A stretch of 64,000 bases of DNA from Novosphingobium sp. Gsoil 351 (GTDB taxonomy: Bacteria > Pseudomonadota > Alphaproteobacteria > Sphingomonadales > Sphingomonadaceae): the NCBI RefSeq assembly GCF_009707465.1, contig NZ_CP046120.1, positions 828,501 to 892,500 on the forward strand, in the 5' to 3' direction. The stretch's first letter is position 1, and each line of letters begins with the position of its first letter. Below, one piece after another: positions 26,541 through 35,747 of the stretch. The notes below the pieces were generated by a model that saw nothing but the letters and a program-made list of their open reading frames with translations, was not told the DNA's origin and did not search any database. Both the position numbers and the translations under genes were made by a program.

Positions 26541-27529
26541 GCGACCTCCCCTCCGTCGAACCGCACCTGAGCGAAGACGAGGCCGAAGCGATTTTCGCCG
26601 CGATGCTCGATGGCGAAACGTCAGACGAGGAAATAGCCCGCTTCCTTATCGCGCTGTCCGACCGGGGCGAGACCGCCGCCGAAATCGTCGGAGCTGCGCG
26701 GGCGATGCGCGCGCGGCTGATCCCGATCAAGGCTCCGGCCAACGCCATCGACGTGTGCGGGACCGGGGGCGATGGGCACCACACGCTCAACGTCTCGACC
26801 GCGGTCAGCCTCGTGGTCGCCGCCTGCGGAGTGCCGGTGGCCAAGCACGGCAACCGCGCGGCAAGCAGCAAGGCGGGCGCGGCGGATACGCTGGAGGCGC
26901 TTGGGCTGGACATGGAAAAGGCTGGGCGGACCGCAGAGGCCACGCTGGGCGATCTCGGCATCTGTTTCCTGTTCGCGGCCAACCACCATCCGGCGATGGC
27001 GCGGATTCAGCCGATCCGAAAACGGATCGGGCAGCGGACGATCTTCAACCTGATGGGGCCGCTGTCGAACCCGGCGCGAGTCGGGCGTCAGCTGATCGGA
27101 ATCGCGCGGCCCGCCTATGTGCCGATCTATGCCCAGGCGATGGCCAGCCTCGGCACGACGCGCTCGATGATCGTCTCGGGCGACGAAGGGCTCGACGAGC
27201 TTAGCCTGGCGGGGGGCAACGAACTGGCCGACGTGGTCGGCCACGATTTCGAGATGCACCGCTTCGACGCCGCTCAGGCCGGGCTGATGCACGCTCCTAT
27301 CGAGGCGATTCGCGGCGGCGATGCCGCGCACAACGCCGCCGCCCTGCGCGCGCTGCTGCTCGGCGCGCCCGGACCTTATCGCGACGCGGTGGTGCTCAAC
27401 GCCGCCGCAGCGCTGATCGTCGCAGGCGCGGTCGAGGACTGGCGCGCGGGCGTCGAGGAAGCCGGCGAGGCGCTCGACAAGGGGCTGGCCAAGACGCTGC
27501 TCGATTGCTGGATCGCGGCGGTCAAATAG
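26537..27529 (+). CDS. trpD: Anthranilate phosphoribosyltransferase
   Basis: 330 residues from a GTG overlapping the trpG stop. It joins anthranilate to PRPP. Motifs: DVCGTGGDGHHTLNVSTAVS (PRPP/Mg site), KHGNRAASSKAGAADTLEAL, NHHPAMARIQPIRKRIGQRT and NLMGPLSNPARVGRQLIG. It ends the cluster: the next gene is the convergent creD, whereas trpC normally follows in related genomes. Confidence 0.96.
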   Translation: MSDLPSVEPHLSEDEAEAIFAAMLDGETSDEEIARFLIALSDRGETAAEIVGAARAMRARLIPIKAPANAIDVCGTGGDGHHTLNVSTAVSLVVAACGVPVAKHGNRAASSKAGAADTLEALGLDMEKAGRTAEATLGDLGICFLFAANHHPAMARIQPIRKRIGQRTIFNLMGPLSNPARVGRQLIGIARPAYVPIYAQAMASLGTTRSMIVSGDEGLDELSLAGGNELADVVGHDFEMHRFDAAQAGLMHAPIEAIRGGDAAHNAAALRALLLGAPGPYRDAVVLNAAAALIVAGAVEDWRAGVEEAGEALDKGLAKTLLDCWIAAVK

Positions 27530-27550
27530 GCTCAGCTTCACAGACCCAAT

Positions 27551-27635
27551 CCGCTCATGGCGAGCTAGGTCGAGACATCACGCCCGAAATCCGAACCTTG
27601 CGTGCAATCTCTCGACTTCGCTCGGGATGAGCGGG
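27551..27635. repeat. Inverted pair of REP-like repeats
   Basis: CCGCTCATGGCGAGCTAGGT... (27551-27579) faces TCTCTCGACTTCGCTCGGGA...GCGGG (27608-27635) across 28 bp in the convergent gap between trpD and creD. Both are degenerate copies of the window's palindromic repeat, with the CCGCTC ends outward. The pair could form a large hairpin and act as a bidirectional stop. Confidence 0.65.
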
Positions 27636-27644
27636 CTTTGTCGC

Positions 27645-29111
27645 TCAGCCCTCCGCGACCACCTCGTCCTTTTTCCCCACCGCGCTCCAGTCGACGTTGC
27701 GGGTTGCGTACATCACACCCGCCAGCGCCACGAACAGCAGCACCGAACCGATCAGCAGCGACCACGCCTCCAGGTTGAGCAGCACGAACAGCAGCGCGTA
27801 GAGCCCCACCAGAAGCGCCGCCATGAAGCGCGCTCGCTTCCAGCTCTTGAGCACCGCGGCGCTGTATGCGGTCAGAAGGCCGATGATCGCCGCGCTCGCC
27901 AGCAAATAGGCGGCGGTGAAGCCGATGACTTCGGCGAAGGCGAGCAGCAACACGAAGAACAGCACCAGCCCCGCCCCGGTCAGCAGGTATTCCGCGGCCG
28001 CGACCCGCGCACCGCCGACCACGTCGAACAGAAAGAAGGCGAGGAAGGTGAAACCGATGAACAGGAAGCCATACTTCACCGCGCGGTCGACCTTGGAATA
28101 AAGGTTCACCGGCTCGACCAGCCCGACAGTGACTGCGCGCGCCGGGGCGCCGATGACCTCGGAGGCTCCGCCCGAAGCGGTATCGCGCGCCGACGGAGCA
28201 GCCTCCATCGCCGCAGTCGCGCCGTAGTCCACGCCGCTGCCGCTATCGATCGACGGCGGGGCGGGGTCCTCCATCATCACCGGGGCTTGGCCCAGCGCGA
28301 GCTTGTCGATGATGTAGTTCGCGGTGAAGCCCTTGTCGCCGATCTGCGGCCGGTCGGGCAGAAAGGCTCCGCCGAAGCTGGGCGCGGTCCACGGCGAGGT
28401 GACCGCCCATCGGGTCGATCCGCCGCGCGGCACCAGGCTGAGCGACCCGCTGCCGCGCAAGTCGAACGCATATTCGACGACGATCGGCGCCTCGCCGGTC
28501 CATGGCACGAACGCAAAGAACCCCTGCCCGCCACTCGCCGCCGGCCCCTTGCCCGGCTGCAGCGCCAGCGCCGTTCCGCCAAGCTTGAGGCTGCCGCCCT
28601 CTGTCAGCCCGCGCGCATCCGAAGCGCCCATGCGCAATTCGGCGCGGTCCCACAGCAGCCGTTCGCGGGTGACCCCGAAGCGTTCGAGATCGGCGGGCAG
28701 CGCGAACCGCGCGGTGCCCGCGACGCGCGCCTGGAACAGAACGCTCTTATAGATCGACTTGTGCTTCTCGCGCGGCGAAATCGCGGTGCGCACGCGGTTC
28801 TCGACCGGCGAGATGTAGAGAAGTTTCTCGACCTCGACGGTGCGGGTGACCGTGCGCCCGCCAACCTCTTCGTTCTGGGTCTGGGTGGTGCGGAACGGGA
28901 CGACGATCACCGGCCCGGCGATCACCTGCGGCCCGCCCCACCCTGCGGCGATCGCCGCCTGCGCGGTCCGCGACTGATCCTGACGATCGTAGACCAGTGC
29001 ATAGACCAGCATGAGGGGAATGATGAGAACCGCGGCCACGATCGCCACGAACAGCAGCTTCATCCCCGGGCTGCGCTCGCGCACGGTCGATATTGCCGGC
29101 ATAGCCATCAT
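27645..29111 (-). CDS. creD: CreD-family inner membrane protein
   Basis: 488 residues. One N-terminal membrane helix (MKLLFVAIVAAVLIIPLMLV), a large periplasmic domain (about 45-330; YDRQDQSRTAQAAIAAGWGG, GPVIVVPFRT, VFQARVAGTARF-type segments), then about six membrane helices. This is the CreD/Cet layout; in other bacteria creD responds to beta-lactams and envelope stress. It follows the BlaI/M56 pair on the same strand (65-bp gap), so it is probably part of that response. Confidence 0.88.
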   Translation of the reverse strand: MMAMPAISTVRERSPGMKLLFVAIVAAVLIIPLMLVYALVYDRQDQSRTAQAAIAAGWGGPQVIAGPVIVVPFRTTQTQNEEVGGRTVTRTVEVEKLLYISPVENRVRTAISPREKHKSIYKSVLFQARVAGTARFALPADLERFGVTRERLLWDRAELRMGASDARGLTEGGSLKLGGTALALQPGKGPAASGGQGFFAFVPWTGEAPIVVEYAFDLRGSGSLSLVPRGGSTRWAVTSPWTAPSFGGAFLPDRPQIGDKGFTANYIIDKLALGQAPVMMEDPAPPSIDSGSGVDYGATAAMEAAPSARDTASGGASEVIGAPARAVTVGLVEPVNLYSKVDRAVKYGFLFIGFTFLAFFLFDVVGGARVAAAEYLLTGAGLVLFFVLLLAFAEVIGFTAAYLLASAAIIGLLTAYSAAVLKSWKRARFMAALLVGLYALLFVLLNLEAWSLLIGSVLLFVALAGVMYATRNVDWSAVGKKDEVVAEG

Positions 29112-29175
29112 CTCATCCCCTCAATTCATCGACAGAAAAGAACGCTTCGTCGCTGAATGAGGGGTGAATGACCGA

Positions 29176-30774
29176 TCAGTCCGCCGCTTCGTTCTGCATC
29201 TCGGAAATCGTCTCGTCCAGTTGCTCCAACACATCCCGGCGGACGTCGGCGGGCATGTCGTGGTTGGCCGCGATGCTGGCGCGCGCCTTGCGGACACCCG
29301 CTAGGGCCGCGGCTTTGGCCTCGCCCGCCTTTCCGCAGAGCACCACGCGGGTGCGATTGAGCGATTTTTTGGAGCCACTATCGAGGTCGTGCGAGAAGTC
29401 GGCGTTGGCCCAGGTTGGTCCGCCCTTGCAGCCATCGAAGGCCATCGCGAGCGCCATGCCTTCGTGAGCCTGGCCGTCGTGCATGATCATCCTGCGAACT
29501 TCCCGCCGCGTTCCTGGTGCTGCAGGAGGTACGCCGGGGACCGGCGGAACGGGTGGAACCGGCGCGACGACATCCGCCTCGCCCAGCTGGTCGAGGTGCT
29601 CCAGGTGCGCTTCCAGCTTTTTCTCGTCGATCGGCTCGTCCGAGCGGATGACGATCGTCTTGCCGTTCTTGACGATTTTGCGTTCGAACATCTTACCCGG
29701 CTTGCCATCGTGGTCGGCGTGCTTGGTCATGATCATCACGTGCTTCTCGATACGCGGCTCATCTGGAGCGGTAGGGACGCCTGCCGGCGCGGCTGGTGGG
29801 GTCGGCGCGGCAGGCGCCGCCGCCGCATCCTGACCGGCATAGACCACTGTCGCGGTCAGCGGCAGCGCGAGCGCGGCGCCCGCGGCCAAAGTCCAGCGGC
29901 CGATGCTCCGGCGGCGCGGCGAAATGTCGCTCATGGTCAGGCTCCTCAGACGGTGGACGATCGATTTGTCGCCAAGAACGGGACAGGCCATCGGCGCGGC
30001 GAGCGCGGTGCCGTGGCCGAGCCGCTCGCCCGCGGCGAACGAGGCGATCACCCGGGCATAGGCGGCGCGGGTGCGGGCGTCGCATCCGGCCATCGCGCGG
30101 GCGTCGCATGCGGCCTCCTGGTCGCGGCGCATCGCGTTCCACGCGGCCCAGGCGAGCGGGTTGAACCAGTGCAGCGCCAGCAAGGGCTGCGCGACGATGT
30201 TGGCGATCAGATCCTTGCCACGATGGTGGGCCAGTTCGTGCTCGATCGCCAGGGCGCGCTCGGCCAGCACGCCGGTGATGAGAAAGCGCGGGGGCAGCAC
30301 GATCACCTTGTCGCGCACGCCCAGCGCCACCGGAGCATCGACCGCAGGGCTCTCTACGATCCGCACGCCCTCGCGGCAATCGACCTCCACCGCGCCCGTC
30401 AGCAGCCGCCGTCGCATCGCCCGGTACTCGAGCCAGCGCGCGACCAGGAACAGCACCGCGCCGAGCAGCCAGGCGATGGTCAGCAGCAGCGCCCACGGGA
30501 TGACGACCTCGGGCGTGGCGGGGGTCGCCAGGGTCACCGTGATGACCTCCGCACCCGCCGCCGCCGGGACTGAAGCGGGGGCGGCGGGCGCGAAGCCGGC
30601 GGGAAGCGGGATCGGCGGCAGCGCGAAACGCAGCAGCGGCAGCAGCCACAGCGCGTAGGACATCCCCGGCCCAAAGGCGCGCGCGACCGGGCGGCGCAGC
30701 ACCAGCACGGCGGCGATCAGTACGCCGGTCCACACCAGCGTATCGGTCAGGAACGAAGCGAAACCGGCGATCAT
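29176..30774 (-). CDS. M56 (BlaR1/MecR1-like) membrane metallopeptidase
   Basis: 532 residues. Four membrane helices in the first 115 residues and another after the protease domain (about 300-320). The zinc protease motif HELAHHRGKD (HExxH) lies near residue 179, with a further Glu in MRRDQEAACDARA. There is no penicillin-binding sensor domain; instead the C-terminus (about 345-532) is a periplasmic region with IEKHVMIMTKHADHDGKPGK and charged helices ending RRDVLEQLDETISEMQNEAA. Thus it may sense something other than a beta-lactam. It overlaps the blaI gene by 4 bases. Confidence 0.87.
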   Translation of the reverse strand: MIAGFASFLTDTLVWTGVLIAAVLVLRRPVARAFGPGMSYALWLLPLLRFALPPIPLPAGFAPAAPASVPAAAGAEVITVTLATPATPEVVIPWALLLTIAWLLGAVLFLVARWLEYRAMRRRLLTGAVEVDCREGVRIVESPAVDAPVALGVRDKVIVLPPRFLITGVLAERALAIEHELAHHRGKDLIANIVAQPLLALHWFNPLAWAAWNAMRRDQEAACDARAMAGCDARTRAAYARVIASFAAGERLGHGTALAAPMACPVLGDKSIVHRLRSLTMSDISPRRRSIGRWTLAAGAALALPLTATVVYAGQDAAAAPAAPTPPAAPAGVPTAPDEPRIEKHVMIMTKHADHDGKPGKMFERKIVKNGKTIVIRSDEPIDEKKLEAHLEHLDQLGEADVVAPVPPVPPVPGVPPAAPGTRREVRRMIMHDGQAHEGMALAMAFDGCKGGPTWANADFSHDLDSGSKKSLNRTRVVLCGKAGEAKAAALAGVRKARASIAANHDMPADVRRDVLEQLDETISEMQNEAAD

Positions 30775-31166
30775 TGGCCTTCTCCCTTGCGCTTCAATGT
30801 TTCCAGCAATGCCTCGATCTCGGCGATGTCGCTATCGGTCAGCGCCTCGGCCGCGGCGAGATGCGCAACCAGCGGGGCGGCGCGCCCACCGAACAGGCGA
30901 TCGACCAGCCGTCGCGATTCGCCCCGCAGATAGCGCGCGCGCGGGATCGCGGGCGAATAGAGGAAGCGGCGGCCCTCGGCCTCGGTGGTCACCGCGTTCT
31001 TGGCGACGAGCCGCGAGAGCAGCGTCTTGACCGTGGCCAGCGTCCAATCGCGATCGTCACAGACTTCCTCGCAGACCTCGGCCGCCGTCAGCGGCGCCCG
31101 CGTCCACAACGCCTCCATCACCGCATGCTCGGCATCGGAGATTCGCTCGCCGGTATCGCTGCCCAT
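30771..31166 (-). CDS. BlaI/MecI/CopY-family repressor
   Basis: 131 residues from the ATG at 31166. Winged helix: ISDAEHAVMEALWTRAPLTA, WTLATVKTLLSRLVAKNAVT, EGRRFLYSPAIPR. The C-terminal dimerisation helices are followed by stop overlap with the M56 protease gene, its expected cleaving partner. In the known systems the protease inactivates the repressor after sensing. A large operator-like dyad lies 18 bases upstream of the ATG. No beta-lactamase gene is in the window. Confidence 0.92.
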   Translation of the reverse strand: MGSDTGERISDAEHAVMEALWTRAPLTAAEVCEEVCDDRDWTLATVKTLLSRLVAKNAVTTEAEGRRFLYSPAIPRARYLRGESRRLVDRLFGGRAAPLVAHLAAAEALTDSDIAEIEALLETLKRKGEGQ

Positions 31167-31183
31167 GGACTCGGCCCCTCGCC

Positions 31184-31215
31184 GTTTACGTGTGTAGTCG
31201 ACTACGGTTGTAAAC
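31184..31215. promoter_or_regulatory. Operator-like dyad of the BlaI-type repressor
   Basis: GTTTAC (31184-31189), GTAGTCGACTAC (31194-31205) and GTAAAC (31210-31215) are symmetric about a single centre: a perfect 12-bp core palindrome with perfect 6-bp outer arms. TGTA/TACA-type half sites centred before the start codon are typical of BlaI/MecI operators. It should autoregulate the blaI-M56 (and perhaps creD) operon. Confidence 0.75.
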
Positions 31216-31287
31216 ATGAAGCGTGGATGAACGGAGAGACAGGTTTGGCGAACGATCCGGATCGGATCGATCCGCCGTTGGCCGGGT

Positions 31288-31302
31288 TACCAATTTTTGG
31301 TA
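31288..31302. promoter_or_regulatory. Operator-like palindrome before parD
   Basis: TACCAA-TTT-TTGGTA is a perfect 6-bp inverted repeat ending 10 bases before the parD ATG. ParD antitoxins of the ribbon-helix-helix type bind such sites to repress their own operon. Confidence 0.55.
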
Positions 31303-31312
31303 TCGTGCGGTC

Positions 31313-31564
31313 ATGGCCAAGAAGACCACCTCTATCGCCCTCGGCGACCCCTTCGTTCAGTTCGCCCAGCGCAAGGTCGAATCGGGCGAGTTCGGCTCAA
31401 CCAGCGAAGTCGTGCGCGAAGCGATGCGGCAGTACATGGTCGAGGATACGCGGATCGTGGCGCTGCGTACGATGATCCAGAAGTCGCTGGATAGCGGGCC
31501 CGCGCGACCATTCGACTGGGACGCCTTCATGGAGCGGAAGTTCGGCCCGGAAGGCGATGCGTAA
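31313..31564 (+). CDS. parD: ParD-like antitoxin
   Basis: 83 residues. The N-terminus KKTTSIALGDPFVQFAQRKV with EFGSTSEVVREAMRQYM is the ribbon-helix-helix DNA-binding domain of ParD antitoxins, and the acidic tail after residue 55 is the toxin-binding part. It overlaps the toxin gene by 8 bases. A palindrome directly upstream fits autorepression. Confidence 0.9.
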   Translation: MAKKTTSIALGDPFVQFAQRKVESGEFGSTSEVVREAMRQYMVEDTRIVALRTMIQKSLDSGPARPFDWDAFMERKFGPEGDA

Positions 31565-31919
31565 AGTCATCGTCCGGCCGGACGCGGAGGCCGACATCGA
31601 AGAATGCGCCGATTACACCATCGGGCAATGGGGCCACGAACGGGCCAGAAGGTATGTCGGCGAGCTGCGACGGGCGATGGAAGGTCTGGCGACCACGGCG
31701 CTGCGCTATCCGCTCTACGACGACGTGCATCCCGGCCTGCGCCGGGAGCGCAGCGGGAAGCACCAAATCTATTATCTGGCGTTCACGGATCGCGTGGAAG
31801 TCCTCAACGTAATCCACGTCCAGCGCGATCCGGGACTGCATTTGAAGGCGGAGACTTGGGCGGATCGGGAGGAAGGAATAATGCCGGACCAGGGAGATCA
31901 AATCGGGCTCAGGCATTAA
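31557..31919 (+). CDS. parE: ParE/RelE-family toxin
   Basis: 120 residues. The fold is that of ParE toxins: VRPDAEADIEECADYTIGQW, RARRYVGELRRAMEGLA, ALRYPLYDDVHPGLRRERSG and YYLAFTDRVEVLNVIHVQRD. Compared with the usual ~95-100 residues there is a ~20-residue charged C-terminal extension. ParE poisons DNA gyrase; this assignment is from family. It is convergent with sdhA (57-bp gap) in the place where sdhB would be expected. Confidence 0.88.
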   Translation: MRKVIVRPDAEADIEECADYTIGQWGHERARRYVGELRRAMEGLATTALRYPLYDDVHPGLRRERSGKHQIYYLAFTDRVEVLNVIHVQRDPGLHLKAETWADREEGIMPDQGDQIGLRH

Positions 31920-31975
31920 ACCGCGCGCCTGCCGCAACCGTCATATCTCAAAGTATTTTTGCGCCGGGCATCAAA

Positions 31976-33805
31976 TCAATAGACCCGCTTCTTCGGCTTG
32001 ATGTACTCCGCGTCGTCGGTGAGCGTATACTCGTGGACCGGGCGGTAATCGAGCTTTACCCCGCCGCCCTTGCCGCCCCAGCCGTCGAACCAGGCGACGG
32101 TGTGCTTCATCCAGTTCTTGTCGTCACGGTCGGGGAAGTCCTCGTGGGCGTGGGCGCCGCGGCTTTCCTTGCGGTTGTGCGCGCCGTGGAGGGTGACGGT
32201 CGCCTGGCTGATCAGATTGTCGAGCTCCATCGTCTCGATCAGGTCCGAGTTCCAGATCAGCGAGCGGTCGGAGACGTGGACGTCCTCGAGTTGCTTGTAG
32301 GTCGCCGCGAGCTTGTCCTTGCCTTCGGCCATCAGCTCGTCGTTGCGGAACACCGCGGCGTGGGCCGACATCGTGCGCTGCATGTCGGCGCGGATTTGTG
32401 CCGTGGGCGAGCCGCCCTTGGCGTTGCGGAAGTGATCGAGGCGGGTCAGCGCGAGATCGGCGCTGTCTTTGGGCAGGGCGGCATGCGCCGAGTTGGGCTT
32501 GATCAGTTCCTTGAGGCGATGGCCGGTGGCCCGGCCGAACACCACGAGGTCGATCAGGCTGTTCGAACCGAGCCGGTTGGCGCCGTGGACCGAGACGCAC
32601 GCGGCCTCGCCGACCGCGAACAGGCCGGGGACGACGGTGTCGGGACCATCCTTGCCGTTCGTCACGACCTCGCCGTGGTAGTTACACGGCACCCCGCCCA
32701 TATTGTAATGCACGGTCGGCACGACCGGTAGCGGCTGGCGGGTCAGGTCGACGCCGGCGAACACCTTGCCGCTCTCGGTGATGCCCGGCAGGCGCTCGGC
32801 CAGGACCTTGGGATCGATGTGATCGAGGTGGAGGTAGATGTGGTCCTTGTTGGGGCCGACCCCGCGCCCGTCCCGGATTTCGAGCGCCATAGAGCGTGAT
32901 ACGACGTCCCGGCTGGCTAGGTCCTTGGCCGAGGGGGCATAGCGTTCCATGAACCGCTCGCCTTCGGAGTTGGTCAGGTACCCGCCCTCGCCCCGCGCGC
33001 CCTCGGTGATCAGCACACCCGCGCCGTAGATCCCGGTGGGATGGAACTGGACGAACTCCATGTCCTGGAGGGGCAAACCCGCGCGCAGGACCATCGCCCC
33101 GCCGTCGCCGGTGCAGGTGTGCGCGCTGGTCGCGGTGTAATAGCTGCGGCCATAGCCGCCCGTCGCCAGGACCACCGCGTGGCTCTTGAAGCGATGGATC
33201 GAGCCATCGTCCATGCACATCGCGATAACGCCGCGGCAGGCGCCGTTCTCCATGATCAGGTCGATCGCGAAGTATTCGATGAAGAAGTCAGCGGCGTACT
33301 TGAGGCTCTGCTGGTAGAGCGCATGGAGCATCGCATGGCCGGTGCGGTCGGCCGCGGCGCAAGTCCGCTGGACCGGCGGGCCCTCACCCATGTTCTGCAT
33401 GTGCCCACCGAAAGGGCGCTGGTAAATCGTGCCTTCGGCGTTGCGACTGAACGGCACGCCGGCGTGCTCGAGCTCATAGACCGCCTGCGGCGCCTCGCGG
33501 ACCATGTATTCGATCGCGTCCTGATCACCGAGCCAGTCCGACCCCTTGACGGTATCGAACATGTGCCAGGTCCAGTGATCGGGCGAATTGTTGCCCAGAC
33601 TGGCGGCGATCCCGCCCTGCGCCGCGACGGTGTGCGAGCGCGTGGGGAAGACCTTGGTGATGCACGCGGTCTTCAGCCCCGCCTCGGCGCTGCCCATGGT
33701 GGCGCGCAGCCCCGATCCGCCCGCGCCGACGACCACGGTGTCGTACATGTGATCGACGATCTTGTAGGCCGGCTGGATGCTCGCTTTGCTTGGTGCGGTT
33801 GCCAT
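31976..33805 (-). CDS. sdhA: Succinate dehydrogenase flavoprotein subunit
   Basis: 609 residues, full length. FAD-binding [15 protein letters not shown], the covalent FAD histidine in [18 protein letters not shown], active-site stretches [15 protein letters not shown] and [19 protein letters not shown], and C-terminal [17 protein letters not shown]. Oxidises succinate to fumarate in the TCA cycle and respiratory chain. It is the last gene of sdhC-D-A; the iron-sulfur subunit gene sdhB does not follow. Confidence 0.97.
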   Translation of the reverse strand: MATAPSKASIQPAYKIVDHMYDTVVVGAGGSGLRATMGSAEAGLKTACITKVFPTRSHTVAAQGGIAASLGNNSPDHWTWHMFDTVKGSDWLGDQDAIEYMVREAPQAVYELEHAGVPFSRNAEGTIYQRPFGGHMQNMGEGPPVQRTCAAADRTGHAMLHALYQQSLKYAADFFIEYFAIDLIMENGACRGVIAMCMDDGSIHRFKSHAVVLATGGYGRSYYTATSAHTCTGDGGAMVLRAGLPLQDMEFVQFHPTGIYGAGVLITEGARGEGGYLTNSEGERFMERYAPSAKDLASRDVVSRSMALEIRDGRGVGPNKDHIYLHLDHIDPKVLAERLPGITESGKVFAGVDLTRQPLPVVPTVHYNMGGVPCNYHGEVVTNGKDGPDTVVPGLFAVGEAACVSVHGANRLGSNSLIDLVVFGRATGHRLKELIKPNSAHAALPKDSADLALTRLDHFRNAKGGSPTAQIRADMQRTMSAHAAVFRNDELMAEGKDKLAATYKQLEDVHVSDRSLIWNSDLIETMELDNLISQATVTLHGAHNRKESRGAHAHEDFPDRDDKNWMKHTVAWFDGWGGKGGGVKLDYRPVHEYTLTDDAEYIKPKKRVY

Positions 33806-33809
33806 GATT

Positions 33810-34193
33810 TCAGGCGCCCCCCAGCGCGATGCGGACCACGCAGATCACCCCGAACACCGTCGCCGCCAGCGGCAGCGCGTTGAGGGCGACGAGCGAGGCG
33901 AACTTGTTGCCCTCGTCATGGACATAGTCTTCCATGAACACCTGGACGCCCAGCTTGGCGTGATGGAAGGTGTTGATGCAGATCAGCGCGAGTAGCATCG
34001 CCGGCACCGGCCGAGCCGCCCAGTTGTGGACGGTCTGGAAATCGTAGCCCGGCAGCAGCGCCAGGCTGACAAGCAGCCACGGAATCAGGACGATGTTGCC
34101 GATCGCGGTGTAGCGCGCGACGAGCCAGTGATGCGCGCCGTGCTTGGCCGAGCCGAGCCCGCGCACGCGCCCGATCGAGGTTCCGTTGCCCAT
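33810..34193 (-). CDS. sdhD: Succinate dehydrogenase membrane anchor subunit D
   Basis: 127 residues with three membrane helices (about 27-48, 58-78 and 100-124). [20 protein letters not shown] and [20 protein letters not shown] carry the heme-ligand His and quinone-site region expected of SdhD. It lies 4 bases before sdhA and 24 bases after sdhC. Confidence 0.92.
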   Translation of the reverse strand: MGNGTSIGRVRGLGSAKHGAHHWLVARYTAIGNIVLIPWLLVSLALLPGYDFQTVHNWAARPVPAMLLALICINTFHHAKLGVQVFMEDYVHDEGNKFASLVALNALPLAATVFGVICVVRIALGGA

Positions 34194-34217
34194 GTCGCGT
34201 TTCCCCCGTCGCGCGCC

Positions 34218-34610
34218 TCAGCGCAAATAAATCGCCGCCCAGAACAGGGCGGTCAGCACGATCGCGATCGCGGGCACCGCCCACGACCACGCGTTGTTGG
34301 TGTCCAGTTCGTAACCCGCGCCGACATCGAGCACGAAATGGCGCAGGCCGGAGGACAAGTGTTCGAAGAACGCCCAGCTCAGCCCGATCAACACGACCTG
34401 GCCGTACCAGGCGCTCGCGATGGCAAGGAAGGTGGCGTAGCTTTCCGGCCCCCCGGCAAGCGCGGCGAGCCACCACAGGAACACCGGGATGCCGACGAAC
34501 GCCATCCCTTCACCCGCGGCGCGGTGGAGGATCGAAACCGCCATCGCCGGACCCCACCGCCAGATCGACAAGTGCGGTGACATCGGCCGATTGCTTTGAG
34601 CCTGCGCCAT
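34218..34610 (-). CDS. sdhC: Succinate dehydrogenase cytochrome b556 subunit
   Basis: 130 residues. RPMSPHLSIWRWGPAMAVSI followed by LHRAAGEGMAF is the SdhC signature, and a second conserved histidine region is FEHLSSGLRHFVLDVG. Three membrane helices. It anchors the complex and carries one heme ligand. First gene of the sdhCDA operon. Confidence 0.94.
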   Translation of the reverse strand: MAQAQSNRPMSPHLSIWRWGPAMAVSILHRAAGEGMAFVGIPVFLWWLAALAGGPESYATFLAIASAWYGQVVLIGLSWAFFEHLSSGLRHFVLDVGAGYELDTNNAWSWAVPAIAIVLTALFWAAIYLR

Positions 34611-34729
34611 AAGGAGTCCCCCTCGCCGATGTGCGCCCGTCCGAAGGGGCGCCCCCCAGCGGATTTGAATGAGAATCGGTAATAATCGAATTGCGCCCCT
34701 GCGCAAGCGGCGCGGCAGCCGATTTGCAA

Positions 34730-35479
34730 TCAGAACGGGATCGCGGTTCCGTCCCACGCGAACAGACCGCCGCTGTCCTCGGGGGCGAGGCTGGCGACCA
34801 AGTTGAGCAGGTGCCCCGCCGCCACCGCCGGGGTGAACAGTTTGGCCGACGGCACGCCACGCTGGAACGGCTCCGAGAGCCGGGAAGCGACGGTACCGGG
34901 ATGCAGTCCGGCGACGATCGCGTCCGGGTGGCTGCGGCCGATCTCGATCGCGAAATTGCGCACCAGCATATTGAGCGCGGCCTTCGCGGCGCGATAACCG
35001 TGCCAGCCGCCCAGCCGGTTGTCGCCGATCGATCCGACCCGCGCGGAAAGCACCGCGAACACCGCGCGCCGGTCGCGCGCGAGCAGCGGCAGCATCGCCT
35101 GGGCGACCAGCGCGGGGCCGACGGCGTTGATCGCGAACTGTTCGGCCAGGCCTTGCGCGGTGATCGCCCGATACGACTTTTCCGGCCCCGAGCCGTCCGG
35201 CCGGGTCAGCATGCCGGTGGCGACGAGGACGAGATCGAACGGCCCTTCGCGTCCGATCGCAGTTGCGGCCGCACCGATCGACGCAGGGTCGCGCAAGTCG
35301 AACGCAAACGGCGTGACTTGCGGATCGACCTGCTGTTGGGACCGGCGCGAGCCGGCGTATACCCGGCAGCCGGGATGGCGTTCGCGCAGGGCCGCGACCA
35401 GTGCCGCGCCGATGCCCCCGCTCGCCCCGAAGACGGCCGCGCGGGCATATCCGGGGATGGCGGCAGGCGTTGAAGTCAT
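34730..35479 (-). CDS. Short-chain dehydrogenase/reductase, C-factor-like
   Basis: 249 residues from MTSTPAAIPGYARA. The Rossmann start is AAVFGASGGIGAALVAAL; the active-site region has Ser in FAVLSARVGSIGDN, and Tyr-x3-Lys in WHGYRAAKAALNM. The AxxxLN end of that helix and FAIEIGRSHPDAIVAGLHPG resemble the CsgA/C-factor type of SDR. Substrate unknown. It stands alone upstream of the sdh operon on the same strand. Confidence 0.85.
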   Translation of the reverse strand: MTSTPAAIPGYARAAVFGASGGIGAALVAALRERHPGCRVYAGSRRSQQQVDPQVTPFAFDLRDPASIGAAATAIGREGPFDLVLVATGMLTRPDGSGPEKSYRAITAQGLAEQFAINAVGPALVAQAMLPLLARDRRAVFAVLSARVGSIGDNRLGGWHGYRAAKAALNMLVRNFAIEIGRSHPDAIVAGLHPGTVASRLSEPFQRGVPSAKLFTPAVAAGHLLNLVASLAPEDSGGLFAWDGTAIPF

Positions 35480-35747
35480 TCCCCTGTGCGTGCGCGGGCG
35501 CGCCGTATCTGGCAACCGATTCGGCGCTGCGGCCCCTCTCCCGCCCTGCCAACCCGCAATGCATCCGGTCACATCACGCTCGAAATGCGCTTAACCGGGG
35601 TCACTGCGAGACGCCGCGAAGCGCGATCTCCGGCTGTCGCAAAAGCCGTGCGATTGGTCGCCAGTCTATTGTCTATCATATTACTAGAGTTATTGCTCAG
35701 GGCGTCGGGACGTAGTCCGAGTCGACCGGCCTTTCCCTCGAGACCGA

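Noticed and set aside
31604..32731. Long + strand open frames across sdhA, gsp and other minus-strand genes
   Set aside because: Shadow frames typical of GC-rich DNA; no domains, and the opposite strand encodes complete known proteins.
34667..34688. Fur-box-like AT-rich site upstream of sdhC
   Set aside because: GAATGAGAATCGGTAATAAT resembles the consensus only loosely; too weak to list.
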